Counted from the first letter of the stretch, positions 32,145-42,494 are shown. The stretch is DNA of 64,000 bases from Chitinophagaceae bacterium (GCA_016713965.1 JADJOC010000005.1:1-64000), one strand, 5' to 3'. The notes: generated from the sequence alone by a model not told the origin. Program-made: numbers and translations.

Positions 32145-35100
32145 TCATCTGTTTGTTAGTGGACTATCCACAAATTTAACTGAAATTTCGCTTAGATACA
32201 CTAAGGTATTGGCATTTGTTTTTTGAAAGGTTATGGTGATGTATTCCCCTTTTAAACTATCCCCATCAATAATTCCTCCTAAAGAATTAATATCTCTAAG
32301 AAAAGCTGCATGAAACTGGTTTTCCAACCTTTCAAAATCTTCTGTTATTAATTCGCTTTGCTGATTGGTTGTACCGTAGCTGGTAGTTTGTGTTTCTATT
32401 TGTGGACATTCAAACAAATCACTGGCTACTTCGGTTAAACTCAACCATGTTTTCTTTTCTAAAAGTGGGTTGGTAAAAACAAGCGTAATACTGCAATCAT
32501 ATTGCTTTCCAAAAAAATTACAATATGTGTTACTATTATGCACATACATTTGTCCATCTTTCCATGAATATAAAACGTCTTCTGCACTTAGCATCCATTC
32601 AGGATAAACGGTATAAAAACTGCAATACCCATTTCTTTTTTCATTGAAGGAAAAGGTGTAGTTGTCAATGGTAGTTTCTCCATTTATTCCTCCCTGTAAA
32701 ATACAGATGTATTCTTCATCAAAGAAATTGTATGCCCCTAATATTTTTGCTGTGCCTCCTGTTGGACGTTCAAAAGTTTTATTATAAGGCGTGAGTAAGG
32801 AACGGATATAAAATTGCCCTTTGTACAATTCACTGATTGGTGTTAGCCCATCTTGTGCAAGCCTTACCTGATAACCACGTACAGGATCAGCAAAATAAAA
32901 TTGATTTGCTCCAACTACTACACTTGTGTATTGATCTCCTACCCCATAATCGCCTTTAGCATAATCTATATTATTAGTCGTTATAATTTCATTGGTAGTT
33001 ACTAATTGAGATTGCCCTGAATTGTTTTGAATAAACCTTGCATAAATTCCATACTTCCCTACTGCACGATTTTGAAAAACTACTAACAGCCTACCCCAAA
33101 CCTTAAACATTTGTATATCCCCTTTCGCCCTGTCTATTTCATCAAAATTGGAAGAAAAAAATCGGTTGGTTTGATTGATATTGGTATTTTGCTGGTACTC
33201 TAAACTCCATCTGGATTGTGTAGAATAAAATGTTTTTTTAGCATACTCATCCACCAAAAACGGCCTGCCTATATTGGTAACTTTACTAAGATATTTATCG
33301 GATACCGATTCGTCAATAATCCATATTAATGCAGTGGTTTGCAGATTATCTGTTATAGGCTGGTTTCTTTGCCTAATATAATAATCCCCTCTGGCAAAGT
33401 TAAATATCGCTGGTTGTATAGCGGTTTGGTTTTGTACATTCCCTTCATGATACCTCTCTGCTGTTCCCCAATTAATTACATTATAGGATTCCCCAAATTC
33501 ATAAAATACCAACTGGCTTTCTTCGGAATTTAAAACTGGTGTATATTGTTCACAATACCAATTATTATTTCCGCCTGTTCCAAAAACAGCCATATAAGCA
33601 GCATCATAAGGAACTTTTAACCATTGACCTGTTAAGGTTACTGCATTATTTTGTATTTTTTCATCAATTACCAAATCAATTAATGGCACATCTAAAACAC
33701 TTACAGCAGCACCGTATTTACCTACCAATCTTATCCTGTCTCCTTTTGTAAATCCATAAGCAGGATAATTATTGGTATTGGTATTAAAAGCGGTAATATC
33801 TAAATAACCATACCCTGTTGTAGTATCTTTATTTGTTCCACTGGAAACAAAATAAAAAGAAGATTTTGCGGTAAGGTTTTCTGCCCTTACCCATGAAAAA
33901 GACTTTGCCCAAATGGGAGGTTGATGGTTGACATCAAAAGTGATTAAAGTATTTAGCGGCTGCGTACTTCCTGTGGTATCAATTTCCTCAGTTATTACAT
34001 TCATCACATCGGTAGTCAATACCCCATTAGTTTTTCCAAATTCATCAAAGTACACTAAACCAAAAGCATACCTACTTTTTGGCCTCCAACAAGCAATAGA
34101 AATATCAAAAACATCTGGTGGAGTGCCATATACTATAGAGTAGCCCATACCAAAAACCATAGTCCAAGGATCGACTTGTATAGTAGTACCAAAAAGTGTT
34201 GTCGCATCAGACCCAGCTATTTCAGGAAGCCCTAATGATATATAGTAAGCAATAATATCTGCGATCGTGCCGCCAGGCAAAACAGTATATTCATAATCAG
34301 TAGTTATATCATTATAAGTTACCGATATAGTTACCTTATCGCCAGTTTTAGGGTCTCCTGCAAAAATAAAATCATAGGAATCTAAATCATATAAATATAC
34401 ATCATCATTATATACTTCTTCATGGTGGTATATTTTGGTAATAGTTAACCCTACCCCTGCATCCCCATTTAAAAAAGTAGAAATGGAAGATTCTACATCC
34501 AGTACCGTATCTTTATCATATCCCAAAGTAATCCCTCCATAAATAATAACATTCCCATTTAATAATTCTTGTGTATTGGCGATATCAGGCACATAATCAA
34601 ATAACTGTAAAGATTCTTGTATATCTGTAGGAGGATAAGAACTGTCATTGTAAAAATAATAATCTACGGAGGAATTATCCCCTATGCTTTCTGCTACTTT
34701 ATCAATCACTTTTATCAAAAGGTCATCACTAAAGACATCGTTGGCTACAAGTACCCTTCCTGCTATTTGTATTTTAGTTACATCTGCATTTCCTGAATCG
34801 GGAATGGTAAGCAGGATATTGTTATTTTTAGTAGGGTCAACATCGGAGGCTAAGTCGTCTGGATTGACAGGGCTTGGTATTTTAGAATAAGAAGACCATG
34901 TGCTTAATGTATTATCCTTGTTTTGAAACCTATACCTAAACTGGTAGAGGGAACTTCTAAGGTTATTGATATTTACCAGTGCATCATCTTGGTAAGACAC
35001 CACAATTGGCGGTATAGATACCTGCCTTGCTACAGTAAGATAGCTGGTAAGCCATGTATTATTGTAAATATTATTTAAGGCATCTTTAATATTTAATTTC

Positions 35101-35543
35101 ATAGGACGGTTATTTCTGGCGCACCAGTGAATAATATCCCCGTCATCTTCTGTAGTGTATAAAATATTGATAGAAGCTACAGGATAGTTCCTATCAAAAT
35201 CAAAAATATCAGTAACGCTGTTTACAAATGATATGAGTAATGGAGTTACTACTCCTAATTTAATTTCATATTGATAAACCCCATTATAGCCATTACTATT
35301 CCAGTTAAACCAAATTATTCTTTGTTTTAACTGGTCATAAAAAGAGCCTATACATTCATTCTGCCCCTCTGGTAAATCCTCGTTTTGAATAAGTACATTG
35401 CCCGGTATATTCTGAAACCGTAACCCTTGTTGCGTACCATAAAACCTGCCATTTAAAGCGTGTTTATGATTAGGAGGTAGGATAAAATCCTGACCTGAAT
35501 CGGTATCCATTACCCCATTAAATAACTTATTGATTATTGGCAT
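32145..35543 (-). CDS. tail hub/stabilisation protein
   Basis: 1132 residues starting MPIINKLFNGVMDTDSGQDF, then HKHALNGRFYGTQQGLRFQN and a beta-rich body with repeated YxYEIKLG and WIIDESVSD type strands. The start layout (short repeat, N-xx-N-x-R, IPGNVLI) and the great length match the tail stabilisation/hub proteins of crAss-like phages. It follows directly on the adaptor genes and is likely the central tail piece through which DNA leaves. Family placement is by layout only. Confidence 0.65.
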   Translation of the reverse strand: MPIINKLFNGVMDTDSGQDFILPPNHKHALNGRFYGTQQGLRFQNIPGNVLIQNEDLPEGQNECIGSFYDQLKQRIIWFNWNSNGYNGVYQYEIKLGVVTPLLISFVNSVTDIFDFDRNYPVASINILYTTEDDGDIIHWCARNNRPMKLNIKDALNNIYNNTWLTSYLTVARQVSIPPIVVSYQDDALVNINNLRSSLYQFRYRFQNKDNTLSTWSSYSKIPSPVNPDDLASDVDPTKNNNILLTIPDSGNADVTKIQIAGRVLVANDVFSDDLLIKVIDKVAESIGDNSSVDYYFYNDSSYPPTDIQESLQLFDYVPDIANTQELLNGNVIIYGGITLGYDKDTVLDVESSISTFLNGDAGVGLTITKIYHHEEVYNDDVYLYDLDSYDFIFAGDPKTGDKVTISVTYNDITTDYEYTVLPGGTIADIIAYYISLGLPEIAGSDATTLFGTTIQVDPWTMVFGMGYSIVYGTPPDVFDISIACWRPKSRYAFGLVYFDEFGKTNGVLTTDVMNVITEEIDTTGSTQPLNTLITFDVNHQPPIWAKSFSWVRAENLTAKSSFYFVSSGTNKDTTTGYGYLDITAFNTNTNNYPAYGFTKGDRIRLVGKYGAAVSVLDVPLIDLVIDEKIQNNAVTLTGQWLKVPYDAAYMAVFGTGGNNNWYCEQYTPVLNSEESQLVFYEFGESYNVINWGTAERYHEGNVQNQTAIQPAIFNFARGDYYIRQRNQPITDNLQTTALIWIIDESVSDKYLSKVTNIGRPFLVDEYAKKTFYSTQSRWSLEYQQNTNINQTNRFFSSNFDEIDRAKGDIQMFKVWGRLLVVFQNRAVGKYGIYARFIQNNSGQSQLVTTNEIITTNNIDYAKGDYGVGDQYTSVVVGANQFYFADPVRGYQVRLAQDGLTPISELYKGQFYIRSLLTPYNKTFERPTGGTAKILGAYNFFDEEYICILQGGINGETTIDNYTFSFNEKRNGYCSFYTVYPEWMLSAEDVLYSWKDGQMYVHNSNTYCNFFGKQYDCSITLVFTNPLLEKKTWLSLTEVASDLFECPQIETQTTSYGTTNQQSELITEDFERLENQFHAAFLRDINSLGGIIDGDSLKGEYITITFQKTNANTLVYLSEISVKFVDSPLTNR

Positions 35544-35709
35544 CTTGCTCTTTTGTTAATTTGTATTCTTCACAACGATATTCACTTTCATTATCAAACC
35601 CATATTTTTTAGCACAGGCATCACAAACAGTTATTCTTGAACCTTTTTTATTAAAATAGGATTTTATTTTATCCATCAATCTGCCACATCTACAACTGTA
35701 TTTACTCAT
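35527..35709 (-). CDS. small zinc-binding protein
   Basis: 60 residues with CRCGRLMDK near the start and CDACAKKYGF in the middle: a four-cysteine zinc site. It overlaps the start of the hub gene by 17 bases. It could be a small structural knot or regulator; unknown. Confidence 0.6.
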   Translation of the reverse strand: MSKYSCRCGRLMDKIKSYFNKKGSRITVCDACAKKYGFDNESEYRCEEYKLTKEQDANNQ

Positions 35710-35712
35710 ATA

Positions 35713-36492
35713 TTATACTTTTACAGTTAATCTTTGCATTTTTAAATTGGCATCGTATGCTTCGCTGATCGTTGTTGTTTTCCATCTAGCCAGTGCCAGC
35801 CTCCTATCATTAAAAAACTCTGCCCTTCTTTGTGCTTTATCGCCTAAAGTGCCACGCCTTGTGTTGGGTAAACTGATTATATCTTTCCAACGCAGGTAAG
35901 AAATAATTGCCTCTTTAAATTGTATAGGCACATAAAATTGCTCTCCTTCTTTTGGGCTTGCCAAATATTCTAAAATAATATAATCCCATTGATAATTTAC
36001 ATTTAAAACTATTACCCCATTATCATTATCAATTTTAAAACTTCCGATAAACGGTGCGCCACTTGGTACACCAAACAAATTATAACATCCTGCTCCATCC
36101 CAATAATTATAATAACAATTACCATTTACATTTCCCAAAGCACCCAATTGCCCTAAATATTCTCCTTGTACATCTTCTAACCTATTTGGCAATAAGTCTG
36201 CATAGGTAGTAAGGTTATTGTTATAAGTTAGCGTTGCTACTTCACCTGTGCTGTTTATTATTCCTACTTTACAGTAGTTTAAATAATCGGCAGGCAGGTT
36301 TACAGTATTGTTAGCATTAACAGGTAGCTTTACAGATTTTATTTGATAAAATGCATCGAGGCCAAGTTCGGCCATAACTCTAAAAGCCAATCTGTATAAT
36401 TTAAAATATTTATGATTACTTTGCTCTGATTCATCTATGTAATCATAAATACATTCATCTAAATCTATATATTGCCTGTTTTGTGCTGACAT
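35713..36492 (-). CDS. structural adaptor-type protein
   Basis: 259 residues starting MSAQNRQYIDLDECIYDYID. A helical N-terminus, a beta middle with LPADYLNYCKVGIINSTGEV, and a helical end with FKEAIISYLRWKDI. The helix bundle with a central beta insert fits a neck or tail tubular adaptor. It is conserved in position between fibre and hub genes. No firm family. Confidence 0.55.
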   Translation of the reverse strand: MSAQNRQYIDLDECIYDYIDESEQSNHKYFKLYRLAFRVMAELGLDAFYQIKSVKLPVNANNTVNLPADYLNYCKVGIINSTGEVATLTYNNNLTTYADLLPNRLEDVQGEYLGQLGALGNVNGNCYYNYWDGAGCYNLFGVPSGAPFIGSFKIDNDNGVIVLNVNYQWDYIILEYLASPKEGEQFYVPIQFKEAIISYLRWKDIISLPNTRRGTLGDKAQRRAEFFNDRRLALARWKTTTISEAYDANLKMQRLTVKV

Positions 36493-36503
36493 TTTTTATT
36501 GTT

Positions 36504-36770
36504 TTATTCTACTGCTATAATTGCATCTGCATCCATTACATAAAATTTTTCTCCATTTTCTTCAAATGGCAAACCCCAATCCATTACCCTATAACCTATT
36601 TGTCCTGCTTTTAACTTCATGGGGCGTTTTTTTGTTCCTTTCCCTACTGCTACAATAGTAACACGGTTAGAATCTTTTTTTGCTGAATCGGGTACAAAAA
36701 TTCCTCCTAAAGATATTTCATCAGGGAGGAAACATTTTACCATAATTTGATTTTTGATTGGGGCTGCCAT
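36504..36770 (-). CDS. GroES/Cpn10-like co-chaperonin, single domain
   Basis: 88 residues. IKNQIMVKCFLPDEISLGGI, then FVPDSAKKDSNRVTIVAVGK, then LKAGQIGYRVMDWG and KFYVMDADAII follow the Cpn10 plan of strands: P..-(I/V)x-V.....GGI-VPDSAK, a VGxG turn, a KxGQ/D strand and a final D(A/I)-I strand. The mobile loop is the SLGGIFVPD part. It lies in the neck gene cluster, 15 kb from the groEL gene, so it may serve assembly of a nearby product. Confidence 0.75.
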   Translation of the reverse strand: MAAPIKNQIMVKCFLPDEISLGGIFVPDSAKKDSNRVTIVAVGKGTKKRPMKLKAGQIGYRVMDWGLPFEENGEKFYVMDADAIIAVE

Positions 36771-36780
36771 AATTTATTTT

Positions 36781-37407
36781 TTATTTATTATCTACACCAT
36801 CCGCAGTTATGTCTTGCGGTTGCGCTCTTTCTAACATTAGCATTTTTGATACATAATCTATTACAATATTTACAAAATCGTCTGGTATGTTTAACACACT
36901 TGTCAAATCCGAACTATCACCGCCTGACACCATTCCAACTGTTGCTGTATAATTACTTAATATTATTGTTGAAAGTGCATACAAAAATGTCCCTTCGGGA
37001 TAAAACAAAATAACATTTGGTATTGGGCGCATTCTTTGATAATATCCCTTTTGATTTTCACTTAAAGGAATACATGGTAAAGAAACTTTATTATTGGCAT
37101 CCTTAAATTGTAAAGTAGCAATACCTTCATTTCTTCCTATTCCAAAAGGTAATTGTGGTAATGTTATTTTCCACGTGAAACTCTCGTCTGGCTCAACTTC
37201 TAAACCTTTAAAGGTGGTATAAAAAGAGTTGTTTACATACCCTATCCCATCTAATTGTATGGCTTCTTTATAGTTTTGTTTTGCCGCTATCCCAATGCCT
37301 GTATTCATCCACTCATTAACCAAATTATAGGTAATGCTGGAATCATCACGAGGTTGGTCTCCGTAAACTTGCCTTAATATCCTTTCTATTAAATGTTGCC
37401 TTGTCAT
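36781..37407 (-). CDS. structural protein, neck/adaptor type
   Basis: 208 residues starting MTRQHLIERILRQVYGDQPR. An N-terminal helix pair, then beta-rich segments (SFTWKITLPQLPFGIG), then helices (FVNIVIDYVSKMLMLERAQP). Its ATG overlaps the stop of the upstream 102-residue gene. No family recognised; a structural role is inferred from place. Confidence 0.55.
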   Translation of the reverse strand: MTRQHLIERILRQVYGDQPRDDSSITYNLVNEWMNTGIGIAAKQNYKEAIQLDGIGYVNNSFYTTFKGLEVEPDESFTWKITLPQLPFGIGRNEGIATLQFKDANNKVSLPCIPLSENQKGYYQRMRPIPNVILFYPEGTFLYALSTIILSNYTATVGMVSGGDSSDLTSVLNIPDDFVNIVIDYVSKMLMLERAQPQDITADGVDNK

Positions 37408-37715
37408 TATTGTTCAGTTATTTTTACACCTGCTATATCATTAAAAACAGATGATGCCATAAACTCTAAATCACTATCAGTAGAATTTAGATTTATATCA
37501 GTATTATTAGAAACAATAGCATCAGCAAAAATATTTGTCATATTTCCATTTAATACTTGTGTTCCCAACTTATGCCGCTTATCAAATAAACTCTCTTTAT
37601 TTTTATCAAAAATTTCTCCAATTACATTTGTAGCTGTCTTTTTAATAGCTATTTTTATTCTTTTTAAAAAATCTTCATTATCTAATAATTGCGCTTGCTC
37701 TAAAAAAGTTCCCAT
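37407..37715 (-). CDS. small helical structural protein
   Basis: 102 residues starting MGTFLEQAQLLDNEDFLKRI. Helical first half with the basic RIKIAIKKTATNVIGEIFDK. It resembles the small proteins often placed next to fibre genes but has no diagnostic motif. Confidence 0.5.
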   Translation of the reverse strand: MGTFLEQAQLLDNEDFLKRIKIAIKKTATNVIGEIFDKNKESLFDKRHKLGTQVLNGNMTNIFADAIVSNNTDINLNSTDSDLEFMASSVFNDIAGVKITEQ

Positions 37716-37727
37716 TTTTATTAATTT

Positions 37728-40043
37728 TTATATATTTTTTATAACTGTTACCTTAAATGTTGCACCTAAAGGATTTATTGCCAAAGCAGAATAATTACTG
37801 AATCTTACTGTAACTGTATTTGCGGCACTTACCCATGCTGTATAACAACTATTTGCATTTACAGCACCATTTGGAACACCCAACGATACTGAATCCCCAT
37901 TTACTGCTCCTGTAACTGTAATAGTTAAATCACTACTGGTTTGAGCCAATGTATTCGGAAAATTTAATGAAGCTGAACCAGTTAAAACTCTTGCGATTTC
38001 ATACCTTGTAGTACCAACACAAGCGTAATAATTTGTCCCATCATAATCTACTGCACCATCTGATGCGGTACTTAATGTACCTGATGGTATTTTTAAGGAG
38101 GAATTATTTGCGCCTGATGTACAAGGTTGTAAGTGCAATTTAGCTGTTGGTGATTCATTAGCTAAACCAATGGAATTAGAACTATTAATAAATAATGCTG
38201 CTGTGCCTCCATAAGTAGAGACCCTCATATAAATACCATTCTTGCCATAAATTTCCATTGCATCACTATCTGTTCCCCCATTCTCTCCAATACAAACATA
38301 AGGAGTAGTACCACCAGCGAAAGAATCGCCAAAAAAAATAAATCCATTAGACCCATTAAACCCATCTCCGTAAATGTGTAATGTAGATTGTGGACTAGAA
38401 TGATTTAATGCTATTCTTTTATTTGTTTGGGCATATATAGTAGGAATTGAATTTGTAATTAGGCTTAATGCATTATTATCGGTTGTGCCAATTGTTAATG
38501 TTGCCCCAATTGAATCGCCACCCTTAGTTACTTTAGTATCAATTTGCGTTTGAATAGGACTTATTACCCCATCTAAATATTGAAATTCTGTATTTGAAAC
38601 AGACCCATCTGCTATTTTTGTTGCATCAATTGCGGCACTAGCATTTACATCAGCGTTTACAATTACACCTGCACTAATAGCCGTAACTCCTGTATTATTA
38701 ATAGTTACATCCCCACTCATAGCAACATCTGTGGCTATGTTAGAACCATTACCTACAAAAATATGGCTATCAGTCAAACTGGAAGATGCCTTACTATCCA
38801 ATTGAGTTTGGATAGCAGATGTAACGCCTTTAACATAACTCAATTCTGTTAAACTAGGATATGTAGCTGTATCTGCGGCTAATATAAATCCCGACCCATC
38901 TGTAATAACTATTCGGCTAGCAGTAAGAGCGGCTAATTTATTTACGGCTATTGCTGCTGCCGCTTTTATATCAGCATCTTCAATATTAGTAATAGTATTT
39001 AAATCTGCATCAATAGTTTTATTAGTAAGAATTTCTACCCCTGCAAGTGTGGCTAATGTCCCCGTTGTTGGAAGTGTAACATTTGTAGTATTTGTTAGTG
39101 TAAGTGTAAGGCTAAAAGCACCAGATGTAACTAAATTCCCACCTAGAGTTATTGTTCCCGTATTTGATACTCCTGTTCCACCCCTTGATGGTGCAAGTGT
39201 CCCTGTCCATCCTAAAGTTAATGAGGATGCTTTTAACAAAGCCGTTGCTGGCGTACCACCCAAAGTAAGGGTTACGTTGGTATCGTCTATTTTTGTCAAA
39301 GCCTCACCGCCCCCAACATCACCTGCTGTTACTACTTCCCAAACAGGGGCAGCAGATATTACACCTGTTCCTGTTTGGCTTAAAAACTGTTTTGCAACTG
39401 TAATTTGACCTGCAAGCCTTACATTGTTTGTTCCGTTATGGTATAGCAAATCCCCTAAAGTAGTAAGCGGGGAAAGTGCATTAAATCCTAAAATAGCCGT
39501 AGCCTGACCTGTTCCACCTCTTGTAATAGATAATTGCCCAGTCCACCCCAAAGTTAAACTTACGGCCTGTAATAATGCAGTTGCAGGTGTGCCACCTAAT
39601 GTTGCAGTTACATTAGTATCATCAGACTTGGTTAATGCTGCTGGAGTTAATGCTGCTTGTTTATTATTAAATATATTCCAATCTGTTGCTGATAAATAAC
39701 CATCATCAGTTGTATTGGATTGTTGTATTTGTACAATAGGATTGTTAGGGTCTGTATTATCAATAATAATAGGTGAATCTCCTGTAACAGAATTAACAGC
39801 ACCGCCACCGCCTCCTTGGTTTACCCATTCTGTATCATAATCAGTATCACTAGCTTTTGCAAGTACTTGCCCTGTTGTTCCTCCTACGGGAATGCCATTA
39901 ATAACAATACCACCCCCCCCCTCACTACCAGTATTTATTTTTAATACTAAAATATCTTGTGGCTTTATGGATAGCTTCAGCTTACTGCTTGGAAGAACAG
40001 TAAGTTTTAATAATTCAATATTTTTATTTATTATTAATTTCAT
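37728..40043 (-). CDS. tail fibre/receptor-binding protein with RGGTG repeats
   Basis: 771 residues. A short N-terminal attachment part and a GGGG linker are followed by two near-identical modules ending in RGGTG: TLGGTPATALLQAVSLTLGW and TLGGTPATALLKASSLTLGW, each followed by a TG..RGGTG turn. The remainder is beta-helical repeats (SSLTDSHIFVGNGSN, ADGSVSNTEFQYLDGV) and a C-terminal beta domain after RVLTGSASLN. RGGTG modules are usual in phage fibres. Probably the main receptor-binding fibre or a head fibre. Confidence 0.75.
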   Translation of the reverse strand: MKLIINKNIELLKLTVLPSSKLKLSIKPQDILVLKINTGSEGGGGIVINGIPVGGTTGQVLAKASDTDYDTEWVNQGGGGGAVNSVTGDSPIIIDNTDPNNPIVQIQQSNTTDDGYLSATDWNIFNNKQAALTPAALTKSDDTNVTATLGGTPATALLQAVSLTLGWTGQLSITRGGTGQATAILGFNALSPLTTLGDLLYHNGTNNVRLAGQITVAKQFLSQTGTGVISAAPVWEVVTAGDVGGGEALTKIDDTNVTLTLGGTPATALLKASSLTLGWTGTLAPSRGGTGVSNTGTITLGGNLVTSGAFSLTLTLTNTTNVTLPTTGTLATLAGVEILTNKTIDADLNTITNIEDADIKAAAAIAVNKLAALTASRIVITDGSGFILAADTATYPSLTELSYVKGVTSAIQTQLDSKASSSLTDSHIFVGNGSNIATDVAMSGDVTINNTGVTAISAGVIVNADVNASAAIDATKIADGSVSNTEFQYLDGVISPIQTQIDTKVTKGGDSIGATLTIGTTDNNALSLITNSIPTIYAQTNKRIALNHSSPQSTLHIYGDGFNGSNGFIFFGDSFAGGTTPYVCIGENGGTDSDAMEIYGKNGIYMRVSTYGGTAALFINSSNSIGLANESPTAKLHLQPCTSGANNSSLKIPSGTLSTASDGAVDYDGTNYYACVGTTRYEIARVLTGSASLNFPNTLAQTSSDLTITVTGAVNGDSVSLGVPNGAVNANSCYTAWVSAANTVTVRFSNYSALAINPLGATFKVTVIKNI

Positions 40044-40369
40044 TTAAAAGCCCATGTTCCTTTTAATATTTCATTGTTCACCCATTCATTATTTGGTTTG
40101 GTAACTAATAATGAAATATTATAATTCCCTACATTTACAGCTTCTACTTCTGCTTGTGTTTTTTCAAAATATATACTATATATTGTAGGTCGAGTAAATT
40201 CTGCATTAGTTACTTCCCAAACAATATCTCCTAAACTGGTTTTTAAAGTAAAATTAAATTCCCAGTCTGAAACATCTGTAGGAACATCGTTGTCATCCGA
40301 GAATTCCATGTCAAAAACATATATTTCATTCCGATCTACTTCATTAGTATATACTTCTGGTTTAGCCAT
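40040..40369 (-). CDS. small beta protein (BppU-type N-domain?)
   Basis: 109 residues. RNEIYVFDMEFSDDNDVPTD followed by VSDWEFNFTLKTSLGDIVWE and a closing strand LVTKPNNEWV. The pattern resembles the N-terminal domain of phage baseplate BppU-like proteins, which hold fibres. It overlaps the fibre gene by 4 bases, which supports a fibre-holding role. Confidence 0.55.
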   Translation of the reverse strand: MAKPEVYTNEVDRNEIYVFDMEFSDDNDVPTDVSDWEFNFTLKTSLGDIVWEVTNAEFTRPTIYSIYFEKTQAEVEAVNVGNYNISLLVTKPNNEWVNNEILKGTWAFK

Positions 40370-40374
40370 TTTTA

Positions 40375-40827
40375 TTAAGTTGATGCTATAAAATATTCAA
40401 TATCTACATCTGCGGTATCAGCTTGTGCGCTGATGCTGTCAATATTCACAAAAGCCACAAATGCTGCTTCCGTTTCAGATACGCTTTCTTTATTATTTCC
40501 TAAAATGAAAATTTTACCTGCTTCTAGCTTTATATCAAAAGTTTGTCCTGTTGTTTTCGCTACTCTAATACGTACAAAATTTGCACTATCCTTATTTGTA
40601 ATTTGAAAATATTTTACATTCGCTCCAATAAAAGTTCCTGCACCAACGCCTGTACTGAAATTAACTATTTCCACTTCGCTTGCAAAAGGGATAGAAAAAA
40701 TACGTTTGTCTGCGTGATCAATATTGGTTATGGTTAATTTATTACTCGTATTAAAATTTTCAGTATTCAATACAAGTGTTGTATTTAACTCTACTACTAA
40801 AGTCCCTGTTGTAATTGTTGATGGCAT
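40375..40827 (-). CDS. beta-rich structural/decoration protein
   Basis: 150 residues starting MPSTITTGTLVVELNTTLVL. Beta strands throughout, with FIGANVKYFQITNKDSANFV and a C-terminal DVDIEYFIAST. Possibly a capsid decoration or tail protein. No family recognised. Confidence 0.55.
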   Translation of the reverse strand: MPSTITTGTLVVELNTTLVLNTENFNTSNKLTITNIDHADKRIFSIPFASEVEIVNFSTGVGAGTFIGANVKYFQITNKDSANFVRIRVAKTTGQTFDIKLEAGKIFILGNNKESVSETEAAFVAFVNIDSISAQADTADVDIEYFIAST

Positions 40828-40828
40828 A

Positions 40829-41500
40829 TTATTGTCCTCCTTTTGTTATTTGATTCGCATATTGAATTACTGCTGCTGATTGAAGGTTTACTCCAACCAT
40901 AGCCAAAGCCCTTGTTATAATTTCCAAACAATCCACATCATTCCATAAAGGATCAACACTATTTCCTGCATCATAAATAGCCCTACCTTTATCATCTAAT
41001 ATAAATGCCCATATAATTTCAGGTGGTGTTTTTACATAACTAATTTTGGCATTACCGAGTGTTATCGGATAAAACTGAAATCCATTATTTTGAATAGAAT
41101 AAATAGGATTGGTTGCCACTGGATCAATTACACTATTTGCTAAAGAATATATTTTATCTTTCTCTGCGTACCTTATTCTTTGTAAGCCTGTATTGGTAAA
41201 CATGGCTACTATTTGCTCGTAGTTTGGTGGATAAGGTGCTACCCCACTTCCATTAATGGTTAAGGTATATATAGGATCAACAAATGGAGCAAGCCTTTGC
41301 GCTAAAATTTCATTCATACCTAATTCAACACGGGCTATCGGTCTGCCTGGTGAATATTGTTGGGTTTGCCCGAATAGAAAACTCATGTAGCTGATGGAAG
41401 ATTGATTAATATAATTATTAAAACCAGCAGGGGGTAAATATCCCTGCTGATTTTTGTTTATAATCTCAAGCATCAATTTATACATGAAATCTACTGTCAT
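40829..41500 (-). CDS. head-tail adaptor/ring protein
   Basis: 223 residues starting MTVDFMYKLMLEIINKNQQG. An N-terminal helix, FNNYINQSSISYMSFLFGQT, a beta middle, then PIYSIQNNGFQFYPITLGNA and a helical end DVDCLEIITRALAMVGVNLQ. The helix-beta-helix order and place between capsid and fibre genes match the adaptor proteins of Bacteroidota podoviruses. Confidence 0.6.
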   Translation of the reverse strand: MTVDFMYKLMLEIINKNQQGYLPPAGFNNYINQSSISYMSFLFGQTQQYSPGRPIARVELGMNEILAQRLAPFVDPIYTLTINGSGVAPYPPNYEQIVAMFTNTGLQRIRYAEKDKIYSLANSVIDPVATNPIYSIQNNGFQFYPITLGNAKISYVKTPPEIIWAFILDDKGRAIYDAGNSVDPLWNDVDCLEIITRALAMVGVNLQSAAVIQYANQITKGGQ

Positions 41501-41503
41501 TCC

Positions 41504-42397
41504 TTAACTTGTTAAACTGCTTAATTGTGATTTAAAAGCCAACCCTTCTGCTGTTGTACTCATTGCTAATTCTAATAAAACATCATGTGGGTTTTTAGTT
41601 GCTGGCTTCCTGCATATAAAAGCACTTGTCCCAGCCCACGTAACATTACCATTTGAACCCCCTATGTCTATTTTAGCATCACTTATTGCTTTTTTAATTA
41701 AATAAGATACTTCAACAACTGGCGACCCAAAAGATTCGTCAAATAATTTAGGGTTACGTTTTGCTGCTACAATATATTCAGAACGTATTCCTGATTCTTG
41801 TTTTTGAAATCCTAAGTCATCAGCCATTTTAATACCTAAATAAATAGCATGTTTTTTCATTTGTTCCACTGGAGCATATCTGGCTTTATCTGCCATATCT
41901 AATTCATATAAATCTTTTTTAAGCCCTTCAGCTTGTATTCTAGCTGGATTGTATTCTTCAAACTCTATCCTAGTTTCTCCGATTAATCTTGTAGGATTAT
42001 CTAGATTTGCTGGATGATGTGTAAGAAAATCAATAGCAAGCGTATCAGTTTTTCTTATTCTTGTTCTTTTTTTGTCAAACTTAATAATCCCCCTTTTGCT
42101 TACTACTGCTTTATCCTTTAACCTTTCAACTAACTCTGACTGCCAAATACTATCCTCTCCAGGTATATACCAAATGGCTTCTTTTCTTTTTGTCTTTGGA
42201 TTAATGGCACTTGATTGTCCATTTAGATTATACTTCCCTTTACTATTGTAATTCTTCAATACAAATGTTACAAATTCGCTATTTGGATCAGTTGTATTAA
42301 AACTTACTTTTGGTGCTAAAAATAATTCAGCATTACCCACATCTTGTTTTAGAGTTAATTCTTCTTTTACTAACTCATCTGTTTTTTTTGCGCTCAT
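41504..42397 (-). CDS. capsid-associated protein, unknown
   Basis: 297 residues starting MSAKKTDELVKEELTLKQDV. Contains LIGETRIEFEEYNPARIQAE and IKKAISDAKIDIGGSNGNVT WAG. No transmembrane part. It sits directly after the major capsid gene (minus-strand order), a place where head completion or decoration proteins are coded. Not recognised. Confidence 0.5.
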   Translation of the reverse strand: MSAKKTDELVKEELTLKQDVGNAELFLAPKVSFNTTDPNSEFVTFVLKNYNSKGKYNLNGQSSAINPKTKRKEAIWYIPGEDSIWQSELVERLKDKAVVSKRGIIKFDKKRTRIRKTDTLAIDFLTHHPANLDNPTRLIGETRIEFEEYNPARIQAEGLKKDLYELDMADKARYAPVEQMKKHAIYLGIKMADDLGFQKQESGIRSEYIVAAKRNPKLFDESFGSPVVEVSYLIKKAISDAKIDIGGSNGNVTWAGTSAFICRKPATKNPHDVLLELAMSTTAEGLAFKSQLSSLTS

Positions 42398-42459
42398 TTT
42401 ATTTGTTTATTTTGAGTGAATTAAGGCATTGCCACCAACATTGCGCTGGTTTATGAATA

Positions 42460-42485
42460 AGCACCCTTATATTTCAAAGGGTGCT
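42460..42485 (-). terminator. hairpin after the major capsid gene
   Basis: AGCACCCTT/AAGGGTGCT, a perfect 9-base-pair stem with an 8-base loop, 10 bases beyond the capsid stop codon on the minus strand. It is followed by TATTC, so the U-tract is weak: a partial terminator or an RNA-stabilising 3' hairpin. Confidence 0.6.
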
Positions 42486-42494
42486 ATATTTTAA